Below are positions 19,455 through 28,740 of a stretch of 64,000 bases of DNA, piece by piece. Positions within the stretch are counted from its first letter, which is position 1; each line of letters starts with the position of its first letter. The notes beneath the pieces are model-generated. The model had not been told where the DNA came from, did no database searches, and worked only from the letters and a program-made list of their open reading frames with translations. The position numbers and the translations under genes were made by a program. The DNA lies in NCBI RefSeq assembly GCF_000498495.1, contig NZ_AVCS01000015.1:124001-188000 (forward strand). Reading direction: 5' to 3'. The stretch comes from Flavobacterium enshiense DK69 (GTDB lineage Bacteria; Bacteroidota; Bacteroidia; Flavobacteriales; Flavobacteriaceae).

Positions 19455-20081
19455 CTATTCTCCAAAAGTATAAGATAATCCAGCACTCAGATTATAAATA
19501 AGCGTCGATGTTCCGTTAGGGGTTCCGTTAAAAACGGGGTCAACGTAGGTGTATGTTCCGTCAAACCAATAATGTTGGGAAAAATGAATCAATGTGGTAA
19601 AATCAATTCCAATGGCAAGGTTCTCAGTAATTGAATACTGAGGATTAATGCCGACAATTAGATGTCCGATTTCATCGGTGCCACCTCTTTTAATAGTTAC
19701 CGATTTTTGCCATGAATACCCAACTCCCGCGTGCGTCAGCAAATTGAAACTGCGGTTGTAAAAGTAACTTCTCTGGTCTACTAGGTTAGTCAGGTTGCAG
19801 GCTGCCTGGAGGGAAATTCTGTTGGAATTGAGACCCATTTCCAGGGGTGATTTCTGTGTTCTGAATTTATCAAAACCATAATCCAGTTTTATACCCCAGA
19901 CTTCTCCAAACATGTATCTCCCACCGAAATCGAAATGAACCGGATCAATGAGTTCAGGGTCTTTCACGCCTGATATTCCAAAATTGGCGTCTATCGATAC
20001 AGTACTATGTGTGCGCTGGCCAAAAGTCAATGAAGAGGTAAATAGTAATACCAAGGCCAGTTTTTTAGTTGAAAAACTCAT
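19455..20081 (-). CDS. Outer-membrane beta-barrel protein
   Basis: A 208-residue exported protein: signal MSFSTKKLALVLLFTSSLTF followed by alternating amphipathic strands and aromatic girdles (FDFGGRYMFGEVWGIKLDYG, then GVGYSWQKS). It ends in LSAGLSYTFGE, so an aromatic strand near the C-terminus is present. The size and pattern suggest an 8-strand barrel of the OmpA/OmpX or PorT-like type. I cannot assign a more specific role. Single gene, divergent from the ABC ATPase. Confidence 0.78.
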   Translation of the reverse strand: MSFSTKKLALVLLFTSSLTFGQRTHSTVSIDANFGISGVKDPELIDPVHFDFGGRYMFGEVWGIKLDYGFDKFRTQKSPLEMGLNSNRISLQAACNLTNLVDQRSYFYNRSFNLLTHAGVGYSWQKSVTIKRGGTDEIGHLIVGINPQYSITENLAIGIDFTTLIHFSQHYWFDGTYTYVDPVFNGTPNGTSTLIYNLSAGLSYTFGE

Positions 20082-20222
20082 GCATTTGTAGGTTTTTTAG
20101 TTTTTAGGGAACGCAATATTAAATATAAACTTTTAAATATCTGATAGATTTGTTAAAAAAAAGTAGTCAATAATTCAGATATAGTGTAATACCAGTTAAA
20201 TTTGCAGGCCTAATAAAAAACA

Positions 20223-21167
20223 ATGTTACAGGTAAAAACTATTTCTTTCGGATATACAGAAAAGAAAATTATTCACAACATCGCGTTTGCTGTTCCCAAG
20301 GGGAAAAACGTGGCAGTTCTGGGCGAAAGCGGCTGTGGAAAAAGTACGTTGCTGAAACTGATATATGGTTTGCATGATTTGGATGTAGGCCATATTTTTT
20401 GGAATGAAACTGAAGTCTTGGGGCCGAAATTTAATTTGGTGCCCGGCATGCCGTTTATGAAATACCTTGCTCAGGATTTTGATTTGATGCCTTACATAAC
20501 TGTTGCTGAGAACGTAGGTAAATATCTTTCCAATTTTTATCCTGAAGAAAAAAAACAGCGGATTCAGGAATTGCTTGAAATTGTAGAGATGACGGAATTT
20601 GCCGATGTGAAAGCAAAATACCTTAGCGGAGGGCAGCAGCAACGAGTGGCATTGGCAAAAGTTTTAGCTTTGGAGCCAGAGGTTTTATTGCTGGACGAAC
20701 CCTTCAGTCATATTGATAATTTCAGAAAAAATGCCTTGCGAAGAAATTTGTTCGCTTATCTCAAATCCAAAGGGATTACCGTTATAATTGCCACACACGA
20801 TAGTGTGGACGCTCTTTCTTTTTCGGATGAGACTATTATTCTGAGAAATGGTAAAGTGGTTGCCAGAGGTGCTTCGGCCACTATTTATAATAATCCTGAA
20901 ACAAAATACGTAGCTTCACTTTTTGGAGAGGTTAATGAGCTGCAATTGTCGCAACTGACAGATGAGGTTGACAAGGATGAAACGCTTTTACTGTATCCTC
21001 ATCAGTTAAAAGTTGTGGAAAATGGTTTTTTAAAGGCGAATGTCAGACAGTGTTATTATAAAGGGAGTCATTATCTGATTAAATCGGTTTCGGATCGGAA
21101 AGTAATTTTCTTCGAGCACGAAACTGAATTGGAAATCAATGCAGAAGTAACTCTAATGATAAGTTAA
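20223..21167 (+). CDS. ABC transporter ATP-binding protein (orphan)
   Basis: A 314-residue ABC ATPase. The Walker A is GESGCGKSTLLKLIYG (about 34-49), the Q-loop lies in KYLAQDFDLMPYITVAENVG, the signature is LSGGQQQRVALAKVLA, the Walker B is VLLLDEPFSHID and the H-loop is IIATHDSVDALSF. Residues 240-314 form a TOBE-like C-terminal domain. This is the import-type (MalK/PotA-like) layout, yet no permease or binding protein is nearby; only a small partner gene follows two bases later. The substrate cannot be inferred. Confidence 0.9.
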   Translation: MLQVKTISFGYTEKKIIHNIAFAVPKGKNVAVLGESGCGKSTLLKLIYGLHDLDVGHIFWNETEVLGPKFNLVPGMPFMKYLAQDFDLMPYITVAENVGKYLSNFYPEEKKQRIQELLEIVEMTEFADVKAKYLSGGQQQRVALAKVLALEPEVLLLDEPFSHIDNFRKNALRRNLFAYLKSKGITVIIATHDSVDALSFSDETIILRNGKVVARGASATIYNNPETKYVASLFGEVNELQLSQLTDEVDKDETLLLYPHQLKVVENGFLKANVRQCYYKGSHYLIKSVSDRKVIFFEHETELEINAEVTLMIS

Positions 21168-21169
21168 TC

Positions 21170-21556
21170 ATGGCAAAAGAAGACTTATTGTCCAAACAGA
21201 TAAATCAGTTGGGATTCTTTCTCAGAAAAGTGCTTGAGAAGATGACCGGTGCTGATTCTGAATGTGAAATGACTGAATCAGTTTCTGAAAATAGTACAGT
21301 GTTTAAAGAAACCTTAGGCTTTGATCTTAATGATATTCAGAAGTTGCAGTTACACGAAGTGGTTCCTTTTTTACTTCAAAATGAATATTTCAGTGTAGAA
21401 AATCTCGAATTGTTTGCTGATATTTTAGTAAAAACCAATGCGGAAGATTTTTCTAAAAAAGCTTTGAAGATTTATGAGCATATCGATAGCAAAACAGCCA
21501 CTTTTTCGATGGAACGCAATCTGAAAATAAAAATGATAAAAGAACGATTTTTATAA
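21170..21556 (+). CDS. Small conserved protein coupled to the ABC ATPase
   Basis: A 128-residue, mainly helical cytoplasmic protein (MAKEDLLSKQINQLGFFLRK) with no signal peptide. It starts two bases after the ABC ATPase stop, so the two are co-translated. The pattern of paired helices (LELFADILVKTNAEDFSKKA, then LKIYEHIDSKTATF) resembles a short TPR-like repeat. I do not recognise a family. A strong terminator follows directly. Confidence 0.72.
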   Translation: MAKEDLLSKQINQLGFFLRKVLEKMTGADSECEMTESVSENSTVFKETLGFDLNDIQKLQLHEVVPFLLQNEYFSVENLELFADILVKTNAEDFSKKALKIYEHIDSKTATFSMERNLKIKMIKERFL

Positions 21557-21559
21557 AAT

Positions 21560-21593
21560 AAAACCCCGAATTAAACAGTTCGGGGTTTTTTTT
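21560..21593. terminator. Bidirectional terminator
   Basis: AACCCCGAA / TTCGGGGTT around TTAAACAG (21562-21587) followed by T. It separates the ABC unit from the converging S9 peptidase gene. Confidence 0.85.
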
Positions 21594-21596
21594 GTA

Positions 21597-24011
21597 TTAG
21601 TTTTTCAGGTATTTTTCCAAAAACTGATCCTGTTCCCACAACAGGTGGAAAATATTTTCTTTAGCTGCATAACCATGTGATTCCTTAGGTAAAATCAGCA
21701 TTCTGGCCGGTGCGCCCAATCCTTTCAACGCCTGGAAATAGCGTTCGGTCTGTAATGTAAATGTACCGGGGTTGTTGTCTGCCTCACCATGAACCAATAA
21801 TAATGGGGTTTTCATTTTTTCCGCATTCATGAACGGAGACATTTCATTGTAAATGTTTGAAGCTTCCCAGTAATTTCGCTGCTCGTTTTGGAATCCGAAA
21901 GGTGTTAAAGTTCGGTTATAAGCTCCACTACGCGCAATTCCGCAGGCAAACAAATTGGAATGTGACAATAAATTAGCGGTCATGAAAGCACCATACGAAT
22001 GCCCGCCCACAGCCACTTTTTTACGGTTGATGTACCCTAATTTGTCAACGGCATCAATAGCGGCTTCTCCATTGGCCACCAATTGAGAAATAAACGTGTC
22101 GTTAGGCTCTGTTTTCCCTTCCCCGATTATTGGGAAAGACGCATCATCCAACACGGCATAGCCTTTGGTTACCCAATAAACAAAAGAACCATAGTTTGGA
22201 AATGTGAATTCGTTCGGGTTTTGACTGGATTGCCCGGCCGAATTCTTGTCTTTAAATTCAGCAGGGTAGGCCCAAATTAAAAGAGGAAGTTTTTCTGTCT
22301 TTGTTTTTCTGTCGTAGTTTGCCGGAAGGTATAAGGTTCCGGATAATTCCACACCGTCTTTGCGTTTGTACTTCAGAACTTCCTTGTGAACATTTTTGAT
22401 GCTTTCAAACGGATTCTTAAACGTCGTTATTGGAGTGATTTTGTCTTTCGATTTGATATCTCTGAAATAGTAATTCGGGAATTCCGTTGGCGATTGAATT
22501 TGCACCAAAACCAATCCCTTTTTAAAATCTTCAATGGATACGATATCTTCCTTTTTATTCTTGAAAGCCGACTGATATAAACGTTTCGATTTTAAGGTTT
22601 TGGTATTGAATTCGTCAATAAAAGGGAACTGACCGTCTTTTGTAAAACCGTCTCCAAGTAAGTAAGCGTTATCTCCTTCTAAAGCAAGAACATGTCTGTT
22701 GTAATTATTCTTTTTTGTTTCAAAATTACCCGGATCAGAGTAAATGTCTTGAGCATTTCTGTCGGAAATCATTTTTGGGGTTTCCGTTGGATTTGAAGGA
22801 TTGATTAAATACGTTTTAACGTTTCGGGTATCATACCAATTGTCATATACCACGGCAATTCTGTCATTGCCCCAAATGATTCCTTCATAGCGCTGCGGAG
22901 TTTTTACTAAGGAAACCGGTGCCGAAGTAAACGGAGCATTCCACAGGAAAACTTCGTCCCTGAAATCAACTTTATTTGCAGGATCGCCGCCGTCCAAAGC
23001 TTCCACATAATATAAAGTAGCCGGAGTGTCGTTTCTCCAACTCATGTTTCTTTTTCCGGTACGCACGGCCATAAAACCTTTAGGCATAATTTCGTTAAGC
23101 GGAACTTCGTTTACGGTTTTAACCTCGTTTCCGGATTTATCATAAACAACGGTTTTTTGTGGAAAACGGCCAAGCGGTACGATATAGGAAAAAGGTTTCT
23201 GAAGCATGGAAATCATTAGGTAATTACCGTCCGGAGAAAAACTTTCACCTGCATACATATCAGCTTTTTTAAACAATTCGGCTTTTCCGTTTAAATCGAT
23301 TTTGTATAATTCCGAACGTACCAGTGTTTCGAAGTTGGTTTCGTCGGTTTTATTTTTAAGCAAATCCTGAAACGTTCTGTTTTGGGATACTTTTCCTTCA
23401 CTGTTGGAAGTTGTTGGGCCTGTCGGCAAATCTTTTTTAGGATCAATCAGGGCAGGTCGGTTTGGAACAAGCATTTTTACCAGAAGGTTTTGTCCGTCTC
23501 GGTACCAGTTAATAGGGTTGCCCATATTGGCATTAAGGGTTGCGGAAGTAAGCTTTGTTGCTTTCGCGGAAACAATATCCAATACCCAAAGCTCTACGCC
23601 TGAATTCGTGGTGTGTGTGAAAGCAATTTTCTTTTCGTCCGGAGACCAGGAAAGGTTGGTGATTTTAGCATTTTCAGGCAAACCGATAACCTGCGTTTCA
23701 TTTTTGTCTTTTATTCTGCGGACTTTCAGATTGCTGACGTAAGTTACCGTACTGGAAATATTGGTTATCGGATTGATTCGTAAACCACCCAGCCTCATTT
23801 CCTCCTGGTTTAAATCTTCGAGGTTTTTGTAAGTATTGCGATAGGTTAAAAGCATCCATTCTTTTTTGGTATCCATGGTTACCGATGGAGCTCTTTCATA
23901 GTCTGCGAGAGCTAAAATTTCCTTGGAAGGTTTCTGATACTTAAGGTTTTCCTGGGCAAACAGAGGAGATCCTAAAAGTAAAAAAAACACTAATTTATAA
24001 AGTAGTTTCAT
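21597..24011 (-). CDS. S9 family (prolyl oligopeptidase-type) serine peptidase, exported
   Basis: An 804-residue peptidase with signal peptide MKLLYKLVFFLLLGSPLFAQ. An N-terminal beta-propeller region (about 40-520) contains WD-like repeats such as TNLSWSPDEKKIAFTH and SFSPDGNYLMISM. The C-terminal alpha/beta-hydrolase domain carries the nucleophile Ser in VAVGGHSYGAFMTANLL, the Asp in LLVHGEADNNPGTF and the His in LPKESHGYAAKEN. It resembles the S9D glutamyl-endopeptidase-like group of Bacteroidota. Its place is probably the periplasm. Transcribed alone. Confidence 0.9.
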   Translation of the reverse strand: MKLLYKLVFFLLLGSPLFAQENLKYQKPSKEILALADYERAPSVTMDTKKEWMLLTYRNTYKNLEDLNQEEMRLGGLRINPITNISSTVTYVSNLKVRRIKDKNETQVIGLPENAKITNLSWSPDEKKIAFTHTTNSGVELWVLDIVSAKATKLTSATLNANMGNPINWYRDGQNLLVKMLVPNRPALIDPKKDLPTGPTTSNSEGKVSQNRTFQDLLKNKTDETNFETLVRSELYKIDLNGKAELFKKADMYAGESFSPDGNYLMISMLQKPFSYIVPLGRFPQKTVVYDKSGNEVKTVNEVPLNEIMPKGFMAVRTGKRNMSWRNDTPATLYYVEALDGGDPANKVDFRDEVFLWNAPFTSAPVSLVKTPQRYEGIIWGNDRIAVVYDNWYDTRNVKTYLINPSNPTETPKMISDRNAQDIYSDPGNFETKKNNYNRHVLALEGDNAYLLGDGFTKDGQFPFIDEFNTKTLKSKRLYQSAFKNKKEDIVSIEDFKKGLVLVQIQSPTEFPNYYFRDIKSKDKITPITTFKNPFESIKNVHKEVLKYKRKDGVELSGTLYLPANYDRKTKTEKLPLLIWAYPAEFKDKNSAGQSSQNPNEFTFPNYGSFVYWVTKGYAVLDDASFPIIGEGKTEPNDTFISQLVANGEAAIDAVDKLGYINRKKVAVGGHSYGAFMTANLLSHSNLFACGIARSGAYNRTLTPFGFQNEQRNYWEASNIYNEMSPFMNAEKMKTPLLLVHGEADNNPGTFTLQTERYFQALKGLGAPARMLILPKESHGYAAKENIFHLLWEQDQFLEKYLKN

Positions 24012-24200
24012 AAAAAGTGATTGATTTAATGAATTTCGCCTCTAAAATACTACAACCGGATAATAAATCAGATGAAAACGATGTTAAAAATGAAGGATTT
24101 ATCGGATATGTTCGCTATACATTGAAAAAAAGTAGCCTATTACTTATTCCGGTGCCAATAATGTTTAAATTTGAAGAACCCTATTTTAATAAAAACTAAA

Positions 24201-25211
24201 ATGATGTACCACTCAAAAATTACGGGATTAGGTTATTACGTCCCAGATAATATTGTTACCAACGACGACCTTTCTAAAATAATGGATACTAATGACGAAT
24301 GGATTCAGGAGCGAACCGGAATTCAGGAACGTCGCCATATTATTCGAGGAGAAGACACTACAACATCAATGGGCGTGAAAGCTGCCGCTATTGCCATTGA
24401 ACGTTCGGGAGTTGCCAAAGAGGATATTGATTTCGTAATATTCGCTACTTTGAGTCCGGATTATTATTTTCCGGGTCCTGGAGTTTTGGTTCAGCGTGAT
24501 TTAGGATTGCGCACTGTTGGAGCGCTTGACGTAAGAAATCAGTGTTCCGGATTTGTGTATGCGGTTTCTATTGCCGATCAGTACATCAAAACCGGGATGT
24601 ATAAAAATATTTTGGTTATCGGTTCTGAAGTACATTCCACAGGATTGGATATGAGCACGAGAGGCCGTGGCGTTTCTGTTATTTTTGGTGACGGAGCTGG
24701 AGCTGCCGTTATGAGTCGTGAAGAAGATACTACGAAAGGTATACTTTCCACTCATCTTCATTCGGAAGGGCAGCATGCAGAAGAACTCGCGTTGCAGGCT
24801 CCGGGAATGGGGAAACGTTGGATAACCGATATCATTGCAGACAACGATCCGAACGACGAGAGCTATTATCCGTATATGAACGGTCAATTTGTGTTCAAAA
24901 ATGCAGTGGTTCGTTTCAGCGAGGTAATCAACGAAGGTTTACAAGCGAATAATTTGCAGGTTTCCGATATAAATATGCTGATACCGCATCAGGCTAATCT
25001 GAGAATTTCACAATTCATTCAGCAGAAATTTAAATTGACCGACGATCAGGTTTACAATAATATCCAGAAATACGGTAACACGACAGCAGCTTCAATTCCG
25101 ATTGCTTTAACCGAAGCCTGGGAGAAAGGAAAGATTAAAGAAGGTGATCTGGTTGTTTTGGCGGCTTTCGGAAGCGGATTTACCTGGGGAAGTGTTATTA
25201 TTCGCTGGTAA
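24201..25211 (+). CDS. 3-oxoacyl-ACP synthase III family protein (FabH-like)
   Basis: A KAS III enzyme that starts or extends acyl chains by Claisen condensation. I chose ATG at 24201 (336 residues; a second ATG follows directly) because MMYHSKITGLGYYVPDNIVT matches the family start; the open frame upstream to 24171 adds nothing conserved. The triad is present: Cys (about 115) in RNQCSGFVYA, His in LIPHQANLRI and Asn in YGNTTAASIP. Unlike housekeeping fabH it is not next to rpmF or accB; a fatty-acid hydroxylase gene follows 90 bases on. A -7-like TAAATTTG (24166-24173) lies upstream. Confidence 0.9.
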   Translation: MMYHSKITGLGYYVPDNIVTNDDLSKIMDTNDEWIQERTGIQERRHIIRGEDTTTSMGVKAAAIAIERSGVAKEDIDFVIFATLSPDYYFPGPGVLVQRDLGLRTVGALDVRNQCSGFVYAVSIADQYIKTGMYKNILVIGSEVHSTGLDMSTRGRGVSVIFGDGAGAAVMSREEDTTKGILSTHLHSEGQHAEELALQAPGMGKRWITDIIADNDPNDESYYPYMNGQFVFKNAVVRFSEVINEGLQANNLQVSDINMLIPHQANLRISQFIQQKFKLTDDQVYNNIQKYGNTTAASIPIALTEAWEKGKIKEGDLVVLAAFGSGFTWGSVIIRW

Positions 25212-25301
25212 TTTACTTTTGTGTTAATTCGCTGAGTTTTGTTTGCTATTTTTTGAAATTAATTATTAATTTTAGGAAACTAATTTTAAAATGCGAAACA
25301 A

Positions 25302-25967
25302 ATGGCAAGAAGAGTAGCAGTGTTCAACGAAGGTCAGGCAAGACTATTTGAGAACAAGTATTTGGAAATGCTCACCAAGGGCAATCCGATATTGATATGG
25401 AGCATGTATATTCCGATATTATCCTATTTGGTCTATCGTGCCCATTCAGTTTATGGATTATCGGTTTTGTTAACAGCGGGTTTGTTTGTGGGCGGAATGC
25501 TTTATTGGACTTTTTTTGAATACGTGGCGCATCGTTATTTGTTTCATATGGTAAGCGAGAATATCAAGATGAAAAAAGTCGCATACATCATGCACGGCAA
25601 TCATCATGAGTATCCGAAAGATAAAGACCGTTTGTTTATGCCTCCAGTTCCAAGCCTGATTTTGTCTTCGACACTGTTCGGGTTGCATTATCTTATTTTA
25701 TGGGACTACAATTGGGCATTTTTTCCAGGCTTTATGTTTGGTTACTTGCTTTATGCTTCGATGCATTACGCCATTCATGCCATTGAGCCGCCTTTTGAAT
25801 TTATGAGACCTTTGTGGCGCAACCACCAGATGCATCATTACAGAGACGAGCATTTGGGATACGGAGTAAGTAACACTTTTTGGGATAAAGTTTTCGGAAC
25901 TACTTTTGACTTCCGAAAGCACAAAGAGGATAAAGAAAAAGCGGACGCACTGAAATTTGATAAATAA
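25302..25967 (+). CDS. Fatty acid 2-hydroxylase-like membrane di-iron protein
   Basis: A 221-residue member of the fatty acid hydroxylase superfamily with four membrane segments. Its histidine boxes are FFEYVAHRYLFH, MHGNHHEYPKDKDRLFMPP, MHYAIHAIEPP and RNHQMHHYRDEHLGYGVS. The HG.HH..P.D..RL..PP box and the GYGVSNTFWDKVFGTTF end match the FA2H/Scs7 group, which 2-hydroxylates fatty acids of sphingolipid-type lipids, better than sterol desaturases or carotene hydroxylases. It follows a KAS III gene, which supports a lipid role. In flavobacteria the target could be the sulfonolipid acyl chain; that is inference. Confidence 0.85.
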   Translation: MARRVAVFNEGQARLFENKYLEMLTKGNPILIWSMYIPILSYLVYRAHSVYGLSVLLTAGLFVGGMLYWTFFEYVAHRYLFHMVSENIKMKKVAYIMHGNHHEYPKDKDRLFMPPVPSLILSSTLFGLHYLILWDYNWAFFPGFMFGYLLYASMHYAIHAIEPPFEFMRPLWRNHQMHHYRDEHLGYGVSNTFWDKVFGTTFDFRKHKEDKEKADALKFDK

Positions 25968-25975
25968 CAAAAACA

Positions 25976-26011
25976 AAAAACCTCGGAGTTGACATTCTCC
26001 GAGGTTTTTTT
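25976..26011. terminator. Bidirectional terminator
   Basis: CCTCGGAG / CTCCGAGG with loop TTGACATT (25981-26004), A before and T after. It lies between the hydroxylase gene and the converging outer-membrane receptor gene. Confidence 0.88.
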
Positions 26012-26047
26012 GAAATATAAATATTGAAAAACTAAAAAACTCGATTT

Positions 26048-28540
26048 TTAGAACATTCCGCCACCTTGTGTTTCGTTGGCGTCACGTTGTTTGTGTTGTA
26101 AGGCTTTGTTTTTTCCTCCACCAAACATATAGTTGAAGCCCATATAAACTGTTTGGTTCTCCCAGTAGAATTCACCGTACTGTCTGTATGGAATGTTTCC
26201 GTCGAAGGCGAAATGCATCGTGTCGAAAACATCGTTGAATCGTAACGTAAATGTTCCCATTCCTTTTAAAACGTTATAAGTCATCCCGAAATCAACTTTA
26301 TACATTGCTGCACGCTCGAACTGTAAACTTAAATCTTCACCTCTGTACATTCCGAACAACTGGAAGCGTAGGTCTTTCGTAGCTGTAAACGTGTTATTCA
26401 TTCGGGCATTGAAAGTCGTTACGTCAGCCTGTGCATTTTCCAATTCAAATGTAACAGCATTTTGAACGGTACCTTTAACTGTCTTGAAATAAGCATCAGC
26501 ACTAACATTGGCAGCCCACCATTTTGTGAATTTCAAGTTAGCGGACGACTCAATTCCATAGGCGTTGTTATCATCAAAATTGTCGTAGGAAAGAATTTTT
26601 CTAGTTTCATCGTTAGGGTCGACGTAAACCACTCTTGAAATTTCGTTAGTAATGTGTCTGTAAAATACCCCAGAAGTAATGGAACCCATTTTAGTGTTTC
26701 GGGTGTAATTTACTTCAACGGAGTTAGTGAATTGCGGTTCTAAGGTCGGATTACCTCTTGATTCCATCAATGGTGTAGTCCATTCCCTGATAGGACTTAA
26801 TTGTCCGATACTAGGGCGATCTACACGTCTGGAGTAGTTGAAATTATAGGAGTCTTTTTCATTAGCCGCGTAATTTACAAATAGGGAAGGATATACAGTA
26901 AAGATTTCATCTGTTACAGTATCATCCTGCGTTTCTGTCTTAGTCTGAGGGGTCAGATTGGATTGGAAGTTGTAGTCAAATCTGTGGAAATCTCCTTTGA
27001 TTTCATAGTACTCTGCTCTTAGTCCGAGTTGAGAGCTCAATTTAGAATTCCATTGTTTGCTGAAATTAGAATATACGGCATGAATGTTTCTGTCGAATGT
27101 AAAATCGTAGTTAGAATCTTTGGAGAAAATATATGGTGTAATGTATTCATTTCCGTCTTCTGTAGAGATGAAATCGCTTTCAGTTGTTTGAATTCGGCTT
27201 TCCGCACCCAATTCCATTTTCAGAGATTCTGATAATGGGTTCACGTAGTCAATATTAAACTGGGCATAATTCGTAACACCGTCAATCAGGTTTAATGCTG
27301 TTGATTCTTTGGATATTGGACCATTGGTTATGGTTGCAGTATTGTCGTAGTCCGTATTCTCATTGTTTTTAGTTTTCGAATAGTTGGCCTGGAACTCTAT
27401 GTTTTCACCTTTTTTATCAAAATCATGTTTGAAAGCCAGATCGTACGTTTGTGTTTTGTTCTCATTTTCGTTGTCGAAATGCTGGTAGGTGTCGTTGTTA
27501 GTTGTGTCGAAATAGTCTACGATTGTTTTTCCGTAACCATCAGTGTGTGCGATGTTCTGATTCGAGTATATGGATAATGTGTTTTTATCGTTGATGTAAT
27601 AATCCATACCCAGTTTTAAAACGTGCGAATTGCCCAGGTTTCTGAATTCAAAATTTTGTAAATTTTCCTGACCGGGATTAGCACTGTTTACCCAGCCGTG
27701 ATTCGCGTTGATACCGTGATTGTAACCATAATTTGAGTAGAAATTCACTTTTCCTACTCTGTAGTTAAGATTTAGGGCCGTGTTTGTTTTTGGTGTTATT
27801 CCAAAGGTAACCCCGGCGTTAATCGTTCCATTGAAACCATTGCTTGTGTTTTTGTGTAAAATGATATTGATGATACCGCTCATTCCTTCAGGATTGTATT
27901 TTGCAGACGGACTGGTGATTAGTTCAATCTGTTTGATGGAAGAAGACGGAATCTGCTGTAATAACTGAGATGCCTCAATGTTTGATGGTTTTCCGTCGAT
28001 TAATACACGAACATTGGAGTTTCCTCTAAGGCTTAACTCTTTGGTCTGTGGGTCGATGCTTACCGTCGGAATATTGTTCATGATTTCAGAAGCAGTCGTA
28101 CCTGATGCGATCAAGTCTTTCCCCACATTCACCACTTTTCGGTCGATTTTCTGTACGATGTTGGAACGTTCGGCTACAATGTTAACGCCTTCCAGTTGCG
28201 TGGCTTCGGATTCAATGGCGATCGTGCCGAAATTTATCGATTTATCGGCACTGGTTAACGTAAATGCTTTGCTAAAAGTTTTGTATCCGATGAATTGAAC
28301 TACTAAAGTATAACTTTTTAATTCGAGGTTGGGAATGTTGAAGTTTCCGTTATCCTGCGTAACCGCTCCCGTTACTACTTTATCGCCTTCTTTTACGGAA
28401 ACCGAAGCATAGCCGATTGGTTCCTTTGTGGCCTTGTCGACTACTTTTCCCGATACACTCCCTAGTGCTGCTGAAGGTGCCTGTGCAAATGCCGACCCAA
28501 GTGAGCTCAGGAAACAAATTATAAACAACTTAAGTTTCAT
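26048..28540 (-). CDS. TonB-dependent-receptor-like outer-membrane beta-barrel protein
   Basis: An 830-residue outer-membrane protein. The signal MKLKLFIICFLSSLGSAFAQ is followed by a carboxypeptidase-regulatory-like domain (about 28-110; SGKVVDKATKEPIGYASVSV), a plug domain (about 130-235; LSLRGNSNVRVLIDGKPSNI, then SAKYNPEGMSGIINIILHKN) and a long barrel of the OMP_b-brl_3 type. After the last strand (YMGFNYMFGGG) it carries a 20-residue polar tail ending QGGGMF. The substrate is unknown. A TTTGA tandem repeat lies directly before the ATG. No SusD-like partner is adjacent, so this is not a typical glycan-uptake pair. Confidence 0.9.
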   Translation of the reverse strand: MKLKLFIICFLSSLGSAFAQAPSAALGSVSGKVVDKATKEPIGYASVSVKEGDKVVTGAVTQDNGNFNIPNLELKSYTLVVQFIGYKTFSKAFTLTSADKSINFGTIAIESEATQLEGVNIVAERSNIVQKIDRKVVNVGKDLIASGTTASEIMNNIPTVSIDPQTKELSLRGNSNVRVLIDGKPSNIEASQLLQQIPSSSIKQIELITSPSAKYNPEGMSGIINIILHKNTSNGFNGTINAGVTFGITPKTNTALNLNYRVGKVNFYSNYGYNHGINANHGWVNSANPGQENLQNFEFRNLGNSHVLKLGMDYYINDKNTLSIYSNQNIAHTDGYGKTIVDYFDTTNNDTYQHFDNENENKTQTYDLAFKHDFDKKGENIEFQANYSKTKNNENTDYDNTATITNGPISKESTALNLIDGVTNYAQFNIDYVNPLSESLKMELGAESRIQTTESDFISTEDGNEYITPYIFSKDSNYDFTFDRNIHAVYSNFSKQWNSKLSSQLGLRAEYYEIKGDFHRFDYNFQSNLTPQTKTETQDDTVTDEIFTVYPSLFVNYAANEKDSYNFNYSRRVDRPSIGQLSPIREWTTPLMESRGNPTLEPQFTNSVEVNYTRNTKMGSITSGVFYRHITNEISRVVYVDPNDETRKILSYDNFDDNNAYGIESSANLKFTKWWAANVSADAYFKTVKGTVQNAVTFELENAQADVTTFNARMNNTFTATKDLRFQLFGMYRGEDLSLQFERAAMYKVDFGMTYNVLKGMGTFTLRFNDVFDTMHFAFDGNIPYRQYGEFYWENQTVYMGFNYMFGGGKNKALQHKQRDANETQGGGMF

Positions 28541-28543
28541 ACT

Positions 28544-28567
28544 TTTGATTTGATTTGATTTGATTGA
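28544..28567 (-). repeat. TTTGA tandem repeat at the start of the receptor gene
   Basis: Four perfect TTTGA units (28544-28563) plus a partial TTGA, ending 3 bases from the receptor ATG. On the coding strand it reads as TCAAA repeats covering the place of the ribosome-binding region. Confidence 0.85.
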
Positions 28568-28740
28568 TGATTAATTAGGGTTATGATAAAATTCATTACT
28601 GCAGAAATACTCCTGCTGCATGACAATAGTAGACTCCAAAAGTGTATTTTTGTTACAAATAACTCTGAAAAAAATGTTTATTTGTGATTTTTATTCGACA
28701 AAGCGCTGAATTTCAATGTTAAAATTTCTGATTTTCGAAT

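Noticed and set aside
20226..20642. A 138-codon frame opposite the ABC ATPase
   Set aside because: Covers the Walker A region of a clearly conserved gene in the other strand; no likeness of its own.
24017..24199. Open frame of 60 codons between the S9 peptidase and the KAS III gene
   Set aside because: Low-complexity start, no family likeness, and it covers the promoter region of the KAS III gene (TAAATTTG at 24166). Probably chance.
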